This document shows, piece by piece, positions 27,137 to 36,969 of a stretch of DNA of 64,000 nucleotides. The stretch lies in NCBI GenBank assembly GCA_022773945.1, contig JALFNS010000046.1, forward strand, positions 62,001 to 126,000, written 5' to 3'. A program made the position numbers and the translations under genes. The notes beneath the pieces are model-generated. The model did not search any database. It had not been told where the DNA came from and worked only from the letters and a program-made list of their open reading frames with translations. This stretch comes from Clostridiales bacterium. GTDB taxonomy: Bacteria > Bacillota > Clostridia > Peptostreptococcales > Anaerovoracaceae. Every line of letters starts with the position of its first letter. Positions within the stretch are counted from its first letter, which is position 1.

Positions 27137-29600
27137 GCGATATGAAATCGCGGCGTTCTTCATGCCGGTACTTATAATGGTACTGGCATTTGCTGTTAAT
27201 GGAATATATCCCTTCGGGGAACAGCAGATTGCCGTTATAGATATGTATCATCAGTATGTGCCGTTTCTGAGCGAGCTGCAGAGCAAGCTTCAGTCGGGAG
27301 ACAGCCTGCTATTCTCATGGAATGCCGGAGGGGGCATCAACTTCTGGTGCCTTATGTCGTATTACTGTGCCAGTCCGCTGAATCTGCTTCTTATCCTGTT
27401 CCCCAAGGCCTTCCTCATGGAGGGAATCACGCTGATTCTCCTGATTAAAATCGGTCTGGCGGGGAGCTTCATGTACATATACCTGAGCCGCAGTCAGAAA
27501 CCGGATCCGCTGGTTCGAATCTGCAGAGAGGAAAGAGGCGGCGGTATCATAAGCAGAGCTGAGGTTGAGGATTATCCCGGAACCGCGGGAGGAATGAAGG
27601 GCGTGGCCTTCTCCTGCGCCTACGGACTTTGCGCTTATGTTCTCGGATACTACTGGTGCATCATGTGGATGGATGCGGTCATGCTGCTGCCACTGTGTAT
27701 TCTGGGACTTCACCGTATCATCGAGGGCAAAAGTTCTGTTCTCTATGTGGTCAGCCTGGCTCTCATCGCGTTCAGCAACTACTACATGGCCATTATGGTC
27801 TGTATATTCATACTGTGCTATTACCCGGCTCTGTATTTCATCAGGGTCAGAGGCGGAGGCGCGAAGAAATGCATTCTGACGACGGGGCGTGCTGTGGGAT
27901 TCTCTCTTTTGGGAATCTCCATGGCTGCTGTAATGCTTCTGCCTACATATCTGAGCATGGACAAGACCTATTATTTTTCCTCGGAGATGCCGACGTACCG
28001 GCAGTGGTACAGCAGCTTTTTTGACATACTCCGTCAGCTGCTGCCGGGATACGAGCTCACGTACAGAGAGGGACTTCCTAACCTCTATTGCGGGATAGCG
28101 GCCATCGTATTTCTGATAGTCTATCTGGCGACGAGACGCGTGAATCTGAGAGAGAAGCTCATCAATCTGGGGGTTCTGGCATTCCTGACGGTGAGTCTCA
28201 ATTTGAATATACTCGATTTTATCTGGCACGGGATGCACTTCCCGAATCAGCTGCCTTACAGGTATTCCTTCGTGTTCAGTTTCCTTATTATAGGGATGGC
28301 GTATAAAGGATTCGGTTCTCTGGAGAGGTGCAGGGGGCCGGTTAGCAGGAGAGTTCTTCTGGCGGCGCTGGTTGTGGTGACCGCTGCCGACTGCTCTTTC
28401 GGGGCGGTTAAAGCTCTTCAGGAGATTGGCAGCACCACTCGTGAGGATTATTTCAGCGGAGCCGGAGATATAGCATGTATTGCTGAGGAGAAAGAAGAAG
28501 CCGGCAGAATGGAGATATACGGGAAGCACACTCTGAACAATCCGGCTCTCTTCGGCTATGAGGGCGTATCTCTCTTCGCATCATGTGCGGATGAGAGCAC
28601 CTCGGATCTTATGGAGTCTGTCGGACTGGAGGCGGCTGATTACAAGAACAGGTACAATTACGTGCTGACGGACCCGGTAACCAATGCTCTTCTCGGAGTC
28701 AGATATATGGTTACTGTGGACTGTACTCTTGCAGATGAAGATTTCGTTCCTCTGTTCAGGAGGGGAGACTGTTATGTGTACGAAAGCAGGTACCCTCTCT
28801 CTCTGGGCTATGTGGCCTGTGATGAGGTGACAGACTGGAAACTTGATCCGACAGATCCCTTCCTCGCACTGACCGATTACCTTGAAGCGGCAACGGGGGA
28901 AGAGAATGCTGAAGTCTTCAGAGATGCGGAACAGGTGACTGTTAAGGAAAAGAAAAAATCCACAGAAATCAAAGCTGTCTCCACCGGGAAGGAGAAGTAC
29001 TATGTTTTCGTGGAGCCTCACGGGGCAGAATCTGTGGATTTGCTTATAAACGGTGATTATTCCCGCTCCGTGACTGAGGATTGCGGTGCGATTATCTACG
29101 CGGGAAGCATAGCCGAAGGGGACAGCCTTTCTCTGGTAATCAACTATGAGAATGAGGAGGATAAGACGGAAGACCCTATGTGGAGAATATGCACTCTGGA
29201 CAAGACAGAGTGGGAGAAGGCATACGAGAGACTCAGTGAGTCACTCCTTGATGTGGAGGAGCTTACGGGCAGAGGGCTTACCGGTGAAATCGACGCGAAG
29301 CAGGACGGGCGACTTGTATTGTCTGTTCCTTACGAGGACGGATGGACCGTGAAAGTGGACGGTGAAGTCTGCGAGGTTGACAGAGAAATCGGCGGTTCCT
29401 GGATTTCTCTTCCTGTAGAGAAGGGAAGACACAGTGTAGAAATGACGTTCATGCCGGAGGGTCTGGCGGCGGGAGCCTGCCTGACCTCGGCATCTATAGC
29501 GCTTCTGGTTATACTGCGTCTTGTCGCCAGAGGCCGGTCAGGTCGGAGATCAGAGGAGTTATGTCATTCAGAGGAATCTGATTGTAGTAAAAGATCATAG
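27099..29600 (+). CDS. YfhO family membrane protein
   Basis: Many TM segments; FGEQQIAVIDMYHQYVPFLSELQSKL, FSWNAGGGINFWCLMSYYCASPLNLL; C-terminal beta-rich domain. Confidence 0.85.
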   Translation: MWRRRVTSKIINKRYEIAAFFMPVLIMVLAFAVNGIYPFGEQQIAVIDMYHQYVPFLSELQSKLQSGDSLLFSWNAGGGINFWCLMSYYCASPLNLLLILFPKAFLMEGITLILLIKIGLAGSFMYIYLSRSQKPDPLVRICREERGGGIISRAEVEDYPGTAGGMKGVAFSCAYGLCAYVLGYYWCIMWMDAVMLLPLCILGLHRIIEGKSSVLYVVSLALIAFSNYYMAIMVCIFILCYYPALYFIRVRGGGAKKCILTTGRAVGFSLLGISMAAVMLLPTYLSMDKTYYFSSEMPTYRQWYSSFFDILRQLLPGYELTYREGLPNLYCGIAAIVFLIVYLATRRVNLREKLINLGVLAFLTVSLNLNILDFIWHGMHFPNQLPYRYSFVFSFLIIGMAYKGFGSLERCRGPVSRRVLLAALVVVTAADCSFGAVKALQEIGSTTREDYFSGAGDIACIAEEKEEAGRMEIYGKHTLNNPALFGYEGVSLFASCADESTSDLMESVGLEAADYKNRYNYVLTDPVTNALLGVRYMVTVDCTLADEDFVPLFRRGDCYVYESRYPLSLGYVACDEVTDWKLDPTDPFLALTDYLEAATGEENAEVFRDAEQVTVKEKKKSTEIKAVSTGKEKYYVFVEPHGAESVDLLINGDYSRSVTEDCGAIIYAGSIAEGDSLSLVINYENEEDKTEDPMWRICTLDKTEWEKAYERLSESLLDVEELTGRGLTGEIDAKQDGRLVLSVPYEDGWTVKVDGEVCEVDREIGGSWISLPVEKGRHSVEMTFMPEGLAAGACLTSASIALLVILRLVARGRSGRRSEELCHSEESDCSKRS

Positions 29601-30918
29601 ACGTTGAAGATCCGCCGCTGCCGGGCAGGATTACAGTGGGAATGCCGAGACTCTCGGCTTCCTTTTTTAATTGTGCAGGTTCCTTGCCGGAGTCTATGGT
29701 CAGAAGGACGTTGATTCCCGAGGAAGTGTTTTTCAGCGACACGAAGTCCCCCGCACACGATGCAAAGGCCTCGCACACAGTGTTCAGCTTCTCTGAATAG
29801 AGTTTTCTCAGCTTCTTGATGTGGGTCTGATAGTTGCCTGTCTCCATGAACATGGCCAGAGTGAGCTGCTCCAGCTTGGAGCAGGTCTGTGAGTATTCGC
29901 CGGCTATGGAGCTGAATATGCCTGCCAGATGAGGCGGGAGAACCATGTAGCTTATCTTCACTGCCGCGAAGAGAGTGCTGGAGAATGAACTCAGGTATAT
30001 TACCCGGTTCCCCTTGTCCTCCAGACTTCTGAGAGCCGGTATAGGGCGGCCGAAGTAGCGAAGCTCGCTGTCATAGTCGTCTTCAATTATGTAGCTGTCG
30101 TTGTTTTCAGCCCAGGAGAGAAGTTCGTATCTTCTTCCCACGGGCATGACGGAGCCGGTGAAAATGTGGTTTGAAGGGCTCACGTATGCGGCAGTCCTTA
30201 TGTTGGCCGGAAGCTTCTCGATTACCAGGCCGTTCTCTGCAACGTTCACGGAGGTTATGGCGAAACCTCTGTCTCTGAAAGCACTCCTTACCGGCGTGTA
30301 GCCGGGGTCCTCAAGGGCCACGTGCTCTATACCGCTCTTTCTCAGGAGTGTGGCAAGCTGGCTGGTAATCTGCTGGGTTCCGGCACCGATGATAATCTGA
30401 TCGGGGGTGCATGAAACGCCTCGACTTCTGTACAGGTATCTGGCGATTTCGGTTCTGAGCCCCATCTCACCCTGAGGATCTCCCTCGAAGAAGAGTGAAG
30501 GGGAATAGTCCGTCAGGATTTTGTTCATGCACTTCTTCCACTTGTTGAAGTCGAAGCAGTCGGGATCGTACTGCATGGAAGGAAATTCCTTCTCCACTAT
30601 GTCCTCCAGATCCGGCAGCTCCGTATCGAAGCCGGGGTCCTCCAGAGGCAGGTTCTGGCCTGCGCCGGAGATAACCCTGCCTACGTAGTAGCCGGACTGG
30701 GCTTTGCTGTATATATATCCTTCGACGAGGAGCTGGTTGTAGCTCTGCTCGATGGTGGTGATGCTCAGCTTCGTGGATTTGGCCAGGCTTCTGAGTGACG
30801 GCAGTTTCTCGCCTTCCTTGATTTCACCTTCGAGAATCGCCCCTTTGATGTAGTCGTAGAGCTGCAGGTAGTACGGTCTCTTCCTGCTTTCGTCGAATAC
30901 GGGGAGGATTGCTTTCAT
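29509..30918 (-). CDS. MocR-type regulator (GntR HTH fused to class I aminotransferase domain)
   Basis: N-terminal GntR HTH and aminotransferase fold; SSFSSTLFAAVKISYMVLP. Confidence 0.9.
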   Translation of the reverse strand: MKAILPVFDESRKRPYYLQLYDYIKGAILEGEIKEGEKLPSLRSLAKSTKLSITTIEQSYNQLLVEGYIYSKAQSGYYVGRVISGAGQNLPLEDPGFDTELPDLEDIVEKEFPSMQYDPDCFDFNKWKKCMNKILTDYSPSLFFEGDPQGEMGLRTEIARYLYRSRGVSCTPDQIIIGAGTQQITSQLATLLRKSGIEHVALEDPGYTPVRSAFRDRGFAITSVNVAENGLVIEKLPANIRTAAYVSPSNHIFTGSVMPVGRRYELLSWAENNDSYIIEDDYDSELRYFGRPIPALRSLEDKGNRVIYLSSFSSTLFAAVKISYMVLPPHLAGIFSSIAGEYSQTCSKLEQLTLAMFMETGNYQTHIKKLRKLYSEKLNTVCEAFASCAGDFVSLKNTSSGINVLLTIDSGKEPAQLKKEAESLGIPTVILPGSGGSSTSMIFYYNQIPLNDITPLISDLTGLWRQDAV

Positions 30919-31103
30919 AATACATCTCCTGTCTGTTATTATAAAAATAATAAATATTGTCTATTTAATCGGGTACAATATGCGTATATCATATTATAGA
31001 ACAAATAAAATCGTCTATCTACAAGAAAATTTCACATTAATATTTTATAATTAACAAAAATTTGGTAGACTGTAAAATATTAAACCGAACAGGAGATAAA
31101 AAG

Positions 31104-31904
31104 ATGAAACCTCTTAAGATAAACGATATGATACTTGAACCCGGCAGACCTAAGATAGCGATTCCTATTTCGGGACGCACCCACGAAGAGATCGTGGCCC
31201 AGTGCGAGGATGCTGTGGAAGGACCCTGCGACATACTTGAGTGGCGTGTGGACTACTACCTGAACACCATAGGAAACCTTGATCAGAAGGTTGAGAATAT
31301 GCAGGTTCACCCGGAACTGGTGAGAATTCTCGACGATATTGATTACGTGGCCGAGGGTAAGCCTGTGATATTCACGGTAAGAGGCGGCACTCAGGGAGGA
31401 CTCAAGCCTATAAGCAGGAAGAGCGCCTACGACCTGGGCAGGATAGCGGCTCAGTCTCAGCTGGTCAGCATTGTGGACATGGACCTCTTCGAGGAGGATG
31501 ACACCTTCGACGCGGATGAGGTGATGGAGCAGGTGGATGCCATTCATGAGTACGGAGTCAAGGTTATCCTCTCATATCATGATTTCGAACATATGCTGTC
31601 CAGAGAGGAGATTATAAACCTTGTCAGTCTGATGAGAAATCTGGGTGCTGATATATGCAAGATTGCGGTCACTTCCGAATCAAGAGACGAGGTGGATGAA
31701 CTGGTCAAGACGGCAGCTCTCGTAACGGAAGGGGACAATGGTCCTGTAATAATTCTGGCCATGGGAGAAGAGGGAAGAGTTACCCGCATTGCCGGCGGAG
31801 AGTACGGATCCTGCATAACATATGCGGCGGGAACAAAAGCAACGGCTCCCGGACAGATGTCCGCCGAGTTTCTCAGCGAAATGCTGGACAAATTCTATAA
31901 ATAA
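31104..31904 (+). CDS. aroD: Type I 3-dehydroquinate dehydratase
   Basis: ILEWRVDYY, VIFTVRGGTQGG, VILSYHDFEHM, CKIAV; SD AGGAG. Confidence 0.93.
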   Translation: MKPLKINDMILEPGRPKIAIPISGRTHEEIVAQCEDAVEGPCDILEWRVDYYLNTIGNLDQKVENMQVHPELVRILDDIDYVAEGKPVIFTVRGGTQGGLKPISRKSAYDLGRIAAQSQLVSIVDMDLFEEDDTFDADEVMEQVDAIHEYGVKVILSYHDFEHMLSREEIINLVSLMRNLGADICKIAVTSESRDEVDELVKTAALVTEGDNGPVIILAMGEEGRVTRIAGGEYGSCITYAAGTKATAPGQMSAEFLSEMLDKFYK

Positions 31905-31924
31905 CAGGCAGTTGTGAAGAGTTA

Positions 31925-32779
31925 ATGGAGTTTATTAAAGCAGAAAACCTGACATTTGAATATACCAAGGAAACGGACAACGGCCTTTCGAAGACAGTGG
32001 CAATAGACAATATCAGCTTTACTGTCGAGAAGGGCAGTTTTACTGCGGTCATAGGACAGAACGGATCGGGCAAGTCCACTCTGGCCAAGAATATCAACGC
32101 GCTTCTGACACCTACGGGAGGGCGTATTGAAGTTGCCGGAATGGATACATCCGTACCTGAGAATCTGTGGGATATACGCAGACGCATAGCCATGGTGTTC
32201 CAGAATCCGGATAACCAGATAGTTTCCTCTATAGTTGAGGACGATGTGGCCTTCGGGCCTGAGAATCTGGGAGTGGATCCCGAGGAGATACGCAGTCGTG
32301 TCAACTTCGCTCTCAAGGGAGTGGAGATGTATGAATACAGGAAAAAGGGACCTCACAATCTTTCGGGAGGACAGAAGCAGAGAGTGGCCATCGCCGGAGC
32401 CATAGCAATGGAACCGGAGTGCATAGTGTTCGACGAACCTACGGCCATGCTGGACCCTAAGGGCAGAAGGGACGTCCTGGAAGCTGTGCATGCCCTGAAT
32501 GACCGCGGAATAACCGTAATACTGATTACCCATTTCATGGAGGAAGCTCTCTGCGCCGACAAGATAATAGTGATGGACAGAGGCGTTATCGCCATGGAGG
32601 GAACACCTCGTGAGGTCTTCAGACGGGCCGACGAGCTTAAGGCTCTGAGTCTGGGTGTTCCTGCTGCGGTTGAGCTGGGAATAGAACTGAGAAAACGAGG
32701 CATAGACGTGCCTGAAGATATTATGACCACAGAGGAGATTGTGGATTACGTTTCTTCTCTGACGGGAAAGGGAAGGTGA
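31925..32779 (+). CDS. ecfA1: Energy-coupling factor transporter ATPase 1
   Basis: GQNGSGKSTLAKNINALL, LSGGQKQRVAIAGA, FDEPTAMLDP. Confidence 0.92.
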   Translation: MEFIKAENLTFEYTKETDNGLSKTVAIDNISFTVEKGSFTAVIGQNGSGKSTLAKNINALLTPTGGRIEVAGMDTSVPENLWDIRRRIAMVFQNPDNQIVSSIVEDDVAFGPENLGVDPEEIRSRVNFALKGVEMYEYRKKGPHNLSGGQKQRVAIAGAIAMEPECIVFDEPTAMLDPKGRRDVLEAVHALNDRGITVILITHFMEEALCADKIIVMDRGVIAMEGTPREVFRRADELKALSLGVPAAVELGIELRKRGIDVPEDIMTTEEIVDYVSSLTGKGR

Positions 32780-32783
32780 GGAA

Positions 32784-33632
32784 GTGTCAATAGAAGTCAG
32801 AAATCTGTCTCACGTGTATAACGGCGGCCTTCCCAATGAATCACTGGCCATTGATGATGTTTCCTTCGATGCGGACAGCGGATGTTTTCTGGGAATAATC
32901 GGACATACAGGATCCGGCAAGTCCACGCTGCTTCAGCATCTCAACGGGCTTCTCAAACCTTCGGGAGGAACCATACTCATAAACGAAATGGATGTCACTG
33001 CAGAGGACACCAGAATGATAGAGGTGAGAAGGAAGGTGGGTCTGGTATTTCAGTACCCTGAGTATCAGCTTTTTGAGGAGACGGTTGAGGCGGATGTATC
33101 ATTCGGGCCGAAGAATCTGGGCCTTTCACAGGAGGAGATTCACGAGAGAGTTGTTGAGGCCCTGGAGCTTGTGGGGCTGAACTACGAAGAAGTGAAGGAC
33201 GCCTCTCCTTTTGAGCTGTCCGGAGGACAGAAGAGAAGAGTTGCCATAGCCGGAGTAATAGCCATGAAACCGGAGGTGCTTGTTCTTGACGAGCCTACAG
33301 CGGGACTCAATCCGAAGGCTCACAGGGACGTACTTGATATGGTGACGGAGATACACCGTCGTGAGAATAATATAACAGTGCTGGTGTCACACAACATGAA
33401 CGACATCGCGGCGCTTTGCGATAAGGTTCTGGTAATGGATCACGGACAGCTTCTCATGGAGGGAACTCCTGCACAGGTGTTTTCACGTGAAGAGGAGCTC
33501 AGGAGCGTAGGGCTGGCTCTTCCCGACAGCATGGAGATTGTGTCGCGCCTGCGCGACCGCGGCATGAATATTGAAAAAGCCTGTCTGACCATTGAAGATG
33601 CGGCAGAAGCTATAGCAGAGATTTTGAAATGA
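32784..33632 (+). CDS. ecfA2: Energy-coupling factor transporter ATPase 2
   Basis: GHTGSGKSTLLQHLNGLLKP, LSGGQKRRVAIAGVIAM, GTG start. Confidence 0.92.
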   Translation: MSIEVRNLSHVYNGGLPNESLAIDDVSFDADSGCFLGIIGHTGSGKSTLLQHLNGLLKPSGGTILINEMDVTAEDTRMIEVRRKVGLVFQYPEYQLFEETVEADVSFGPKNLGLSQEEIHERVVEALELVGLNYEEVKDASPFELSGGQKRRVAIAGVIAMKPEVLVLDEPTAGLNPKAHRDVLDMVTEIHRRENNITVLVSHNMNDIAALCDKVLVMDHGQLLMEGTPAQVFSREEELRSVGLALPDSMEIVSRLRDRGMNIEKACLTIEDAAEAIAEILK

Positions 33633-34429
33633 TAAGAGATATTACACTTGGACAATACTATCAGGGGAACTCGCCGATTCACAGGCTGGACCCCAGAGTT
33701 AAAATAGTGGCCACCATTCTTTATATAGTGGCCCTCTTTCTGGTGCGGGATTTTCTGGGATTTCTCGTGGCCTTCCTCTTTCTCGAGGCTGTTATAATAA
33801 TATCCAGAGTGCCGAGAAGGTTCATATGGAAGGGTTTGAAGCCGGTAATTCTCATTCTGGCTTTCACCATAATAATCAACATGTTCATGATAGACGGAGA
33901 CGTTCTCGTCAAGGTATGGATATTCCATATAACCCGTCAGGGTCTGCGGACGGCGGGATTCATGGGAGTGCGACTTGTGCTGCTTATCATAGGCTCCTCA
34001 ATGCTCACTCTCACCACGAAGCCTATCGGGCTTACCGACGGTATCGAGGCGCTTCTCACGCCTTTCAAACGCTTCGGGCTTCCGGCTCATGAGCTGGCCA
34101 TGATGATGACCATAGCCCTGAGATTCATACCGACGCTCCTTGAAGAAACGGACAAGATTATGAAGGCACAGCAGGCCAGGGGTGCCGATTTCGAGAGCGG
34201 CAATATTATCAGGCGTGCAAAGGCCCTGGTGCCTATTTTAATACCTCTGTTCATAAGCGCATTCAGAATAGCCCAGGAGCTGGCACTGGCCATGGAAGCC
34301 AGATGCTACGGCTGCGGAGTCAAGAGAACGCGCATGAATGCTATGAAGCTGGGCAGGATAGATGTTTTCGGAAGTATTGTATTCGTATTCTTCCTGGCCG
34401 CGATTGTACTTGAAAGGATATTCCTCTGA
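33629..34429 (+). CDS. ecfT: Energy-coupling factor transporter transmembrane protein EcfT
   Basis: DITLGQYYQGNSPIHRLDPRVKI; QQARGADFESGN; overlaps ecfA2 by 4 nt. Confidence 0.92.
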   Translation: MIRDITLGQYYQGNSPIHRLDPRVKIVATILYIVALFLVRDFLGFLVAFLFLEAVIIISRVPRRFIWKGLKPVILILAFTIIINMFMIDGDVLVKVWIFHITRQGLRTAGFMGVRLVLLIIGSSMLTLTTKPIGLTDGIEALLTPFKRFGLPAHELAMMMTIALRFIPTLLEETDKIMKAQQARGADFESGNIIRRAKALVPILIPLFISAFRIAQELALAMEARCYGCGVKRTRMNAMKLGRIDVFGSIVFVFFLAAIVLERIFL

Positions 34430-35103
34430 TGAGACAGAGAAAAGCCAGAGATCTTGATAAGAAGCTTGAAGCCTTCGGGGATATTCTCGTGACCGAACCT
34501 TCGCCGGAGGCGTGGGATGGAGCCTTTGCGGGATGCGGCGGAGACATATACCTGGAGATAGGCTGCGGCAAGGGTAAATTTATAGTTAAAAAGGCGGCGG
34601 ATAATCCTGATGACAGATTCATAGCCGTTGAAGGGCAGGGCACTGTGATGCTCCGTGCGCTGACGAGAGCAATTGAGGAGAACGGAGGAGAAGCACCTGT
34701 CAATCTCAGGTTCGCACTCACCTTCGTGAACGGAATGGAAAAGCTCTTCAGTGAGGAAAGTCTGGCAGGAGTTTATCTGAATTTCAGCGACCCATGGCCG
34801 AAGGCGCGCCACGCCAAGAGGCGCCTTACCCATCGCGACAGGCTTAAGGATTACGCGCGTTCTATCAGGGACGGGGGATTTATAGAGATAAAAACCGACA
34901 ACGATGACCTCTTCGCATTTACCATGGATGAAATCCGTGAAGGCTGCGCAGGGGTGCTTGAGATAATCGAACTGACAGACGATTTGCACAACAGCGATTA
35001 CGAGTCCCGGCTGACGATGACCGAGTACGAGGAGAAGTTCAGCGGCAGGGGCAAGAATATACATTATGTGAAGGTTAAGGTTAATAGAAACAAAGGAGAA
35101 TAA
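34429..35103 (+). CDS. trmB: tRNA (guanine-N7)-methyltransferase
   Basis: LEIGCGKGKF, NFSDPWPKARHAKRRLTH. Confidence 0.93.
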   Translation: MRQRKARDLDKKLEAFGDILVTEPSPEAWDGAFAGCGGDIYLEIGCGKGKFIVKKAADNPDDRFIAVEGQGTVMLRALTRAIEENGGEAPVNLRFALTFVNGMEKLFSEESLAGVYLNFSDPWPKARHAKRRLTHRDRLKDYARSIRDGGFIEIKTDNDDLFAFTMDEIREGCAGVLEIIELTDDLHNSDYESRLTMTEYEEKFSGRGKNIHYVKVKVNRNKGE

Positions 35104-35105
35104 CA

Positions 35106-36341
35106 GTGGCAGAGTACATACTGGCAAGGGGAAACGGCAGACACATTCCCCAGGAGGACAAGATTTTCGGGATAAGCAGCAGGGCAAAGGCTGCTATCGC
35201 CGTGCACGGCAAGGATGCGGTAATCAACGGCACCATCGGATCTCTTCTCGATGATGACGGTGAACTTGTTGTGCTTAAATCAGTTGATGAGGTGTTCAAG
35301 CATCTCAGTCCTAAGGATTATGCGGAGTATGCTCCGATAGGAGGTATCAAGCCTTTCAGAGAGTCGGTCAAGAAGGCCGCCTTCGGAAATCATGTGCCTG
35401 AGGGATATATTGAGGCGGTTGCCACTCCGGGAGGAACAGGTTCTCTGAGAAACGTCATATCAAATTACTCGGACGGCGGGGATCAGGTCCTCACTTCCGA
35501 CTGGCACTGGGCTCCGTACAATACGATAGCTGCCGAGATAGGCAGAAGCATTGCGACTTTTGACTTCTTCACAGAGGAGGGCAAGTTCAACGTGGAATCC
35601 TTCAGAGAAAAGTCAGCGGAGCTTCTGGCCAAGCAGGAGAGTCTGGTTATAATTCTCAATACGCCGGCTCACAATCCTACGGGATATTCACTTACACTTG
35701 AGGACTGGGACAATGTCATCAGCGTTCTCAAGGATGAGGCTGCATGCGGCAAGGCTATTGCCCTGGTTGTGGATGTGGCGTATATAGATTTTGCCGGTGA
35801 CGAGGACGAGTACAGATGTTTCATGCCGAAGCTGTCGGAGCTGCCGGAGAACGTTATATCGATAGTTGCATACAGTCTGTCCAAGACATTTACACTCTAC
35901 GGAACAAGATGCGGTGCGATGATATGTGTTGCCAAGACTCAGGAAATCGCGGACGAGTTCAAGAGAGTGTGCGAGTTCTCATCGAGAGGTTCCTGGTCAA
36001 ACAGTGCAAAGGTAGCTCAGGTTATACTCTCAAGGATTTACAGTGACCCGCACCTTCTTGAGGAAATCAATAAAGAGAGAGCGGGATTCAGAAGCATGCT
36101 TCTGGCCAGAGGCAAAGCCTTCGAGGAGGAGGCCGCCCGTGTAGGTCTGGAAATTCTGCCTTTTGATGCGGGCTTCTTCGTAAGTGTGCCTTGTGACAAT
36201 CCGGACGAAGTCAGCAGTAAGCTGGAGGAGGAGAACGTGTTCCTGGTGCCGCTGGCCAAGGGAATCCGTGTATCCGTGGCATCGCTTCCGGAAAGCGCAT
36301 GCAGGAAGCTCCCGGCAATAATAAAGAAATACGTACAATAA
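35106..36341 (+). CDS. PLP-dependent class I/II aminotransferase
   Basis: NTPAHNPTGYSL, VDVAYIDF, SLSKTFTLYGTRCG; GTG start. Confidence 0.9.
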   Translation: MAEYILARGNGRHIPQEDKIFGISSRAKAAIAVHGKDAVINGTIGSLLDDDGELVVLKSVDEVFKHLSPKDYAEYAPIGGIKPFRESVKKAAFGNHVPEGYIEAVATPGGTGSLRNVISNYSDGGDQVLTSDWHWAPYNTIAAEIGRSIATFDFFTEEGKFNVESFREKSAELLAKQESLVIILNTPAHNPTGYSLTLEDWDNVISVLKDEAACGKAIALVVDVAYIDFAGDEDEYRCFMPKLSELPENVISIVAYSLSKTFTLYGTRCGAMICVAKTQEIADEFKRVCEFSSRGSWSNSAKVAQVILSRIYSDPHLLEEINKERAGFRSMLLARGKAFEEEAARVGLEILPFDAGFFVSVPCDNPDEVSSKLEEENVFLVPLAKGIRVSVASLPESACRKLPAIIKKYVQ

Positions 36342-36346
36342 GCATA

Positions 36347-36375
36347 TTGACAAATAATGTAAATAATGATAATAT
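36347..36375 (+). promoter_or_regulatory. Sigma-70-type promoter
   Basis: TTGACA-17-TAATAT. Confidence 0.65.
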
Positions 36376-36432
36376 CTACCATGAAAGGGATGCCATGAAT
36401 CAAGTACCATGAGCAGGAAAGGAGATATTATC

Positions 36433-36825
36433 ATGAACAGAAACGGTGAAAACAGCGTCAGATTTGAAATCATTGAGGAGATAGGTGTTATAACCACTCA
36501 CACCACAGGATGGGCCAAGGAACTCAACCTGGTCAGCTGGAATGGCGGAACTCCCAAGTATGATATCAGAGACTGGAGCCCGAGCAGGGACAGGATGTCC
36601 AGAGGCATGACCTTCACAGAGGAGGATATGAGACGGATACTTGAGCTCTTCAGAAAAAGACGCGGCGGCAAGAGAGCCATGTCCAGCGAGGCGGTGCAGG
36701 TTGCAGAACCCGCAGTATCGGAAACCGTTGACACGACTGACGTTGCAGATGCGCCGGATGAAGCGGTTGCTGACACGATTGCGGCAGAGGAATCGAATGC
36801 GGAGGCGGCCGAAGCGACCTTCTGA
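36433..36825 (+). CDS. YdbC/PC4-like single-stranded nucleic acid-binding protein with acidic tail
   Basis: GWAKELNLVSWNGGTPKYDIRDWSP...GMTFTEEDMRRILELF. Confidence 0.85.
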   Translation: MNRNGENSVRFEIIEEIGVITTHTTGWAKELNLVSWNGGTPKYDIRDWSPSRDRMSRGMTFTEEDMRRILELFRKRRGGKRAMSSEAVQVAEPAVSETVDTTDVADAPDEAVADTIAAEESNAEAAEATF

Positions 36826-36851
36826 GGTTAAATATTCATTCACAGGAAATA

Positions 36852-36902
36852 GAATCCCGGATAAAACTCGAGACTTCGTCTCTCGGGCATATCCGGGATT
36901 TT
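36852..36902 (+). terminator. Rho-independent terminator
   Basis: AATCCCGGATA...CGAGACTTCGTCTCTCG...TATCCGGGATTTT nested stem. Confidence 0.75.
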
Positions 36903-36969
36903 GCGGTTTCAAAAATCCGGAATTTGAGGTATAGTAGTAAGATACAAACCTTAACAAGGAGGTAGTGAG

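Noticed and set aside
27315-28529. 404-aa minus-strand ORF inside the YfhO-like gene
   Set aside because: Shadow ORF; low-complexity His/Gln-rich translation and no SD or promoter evidence
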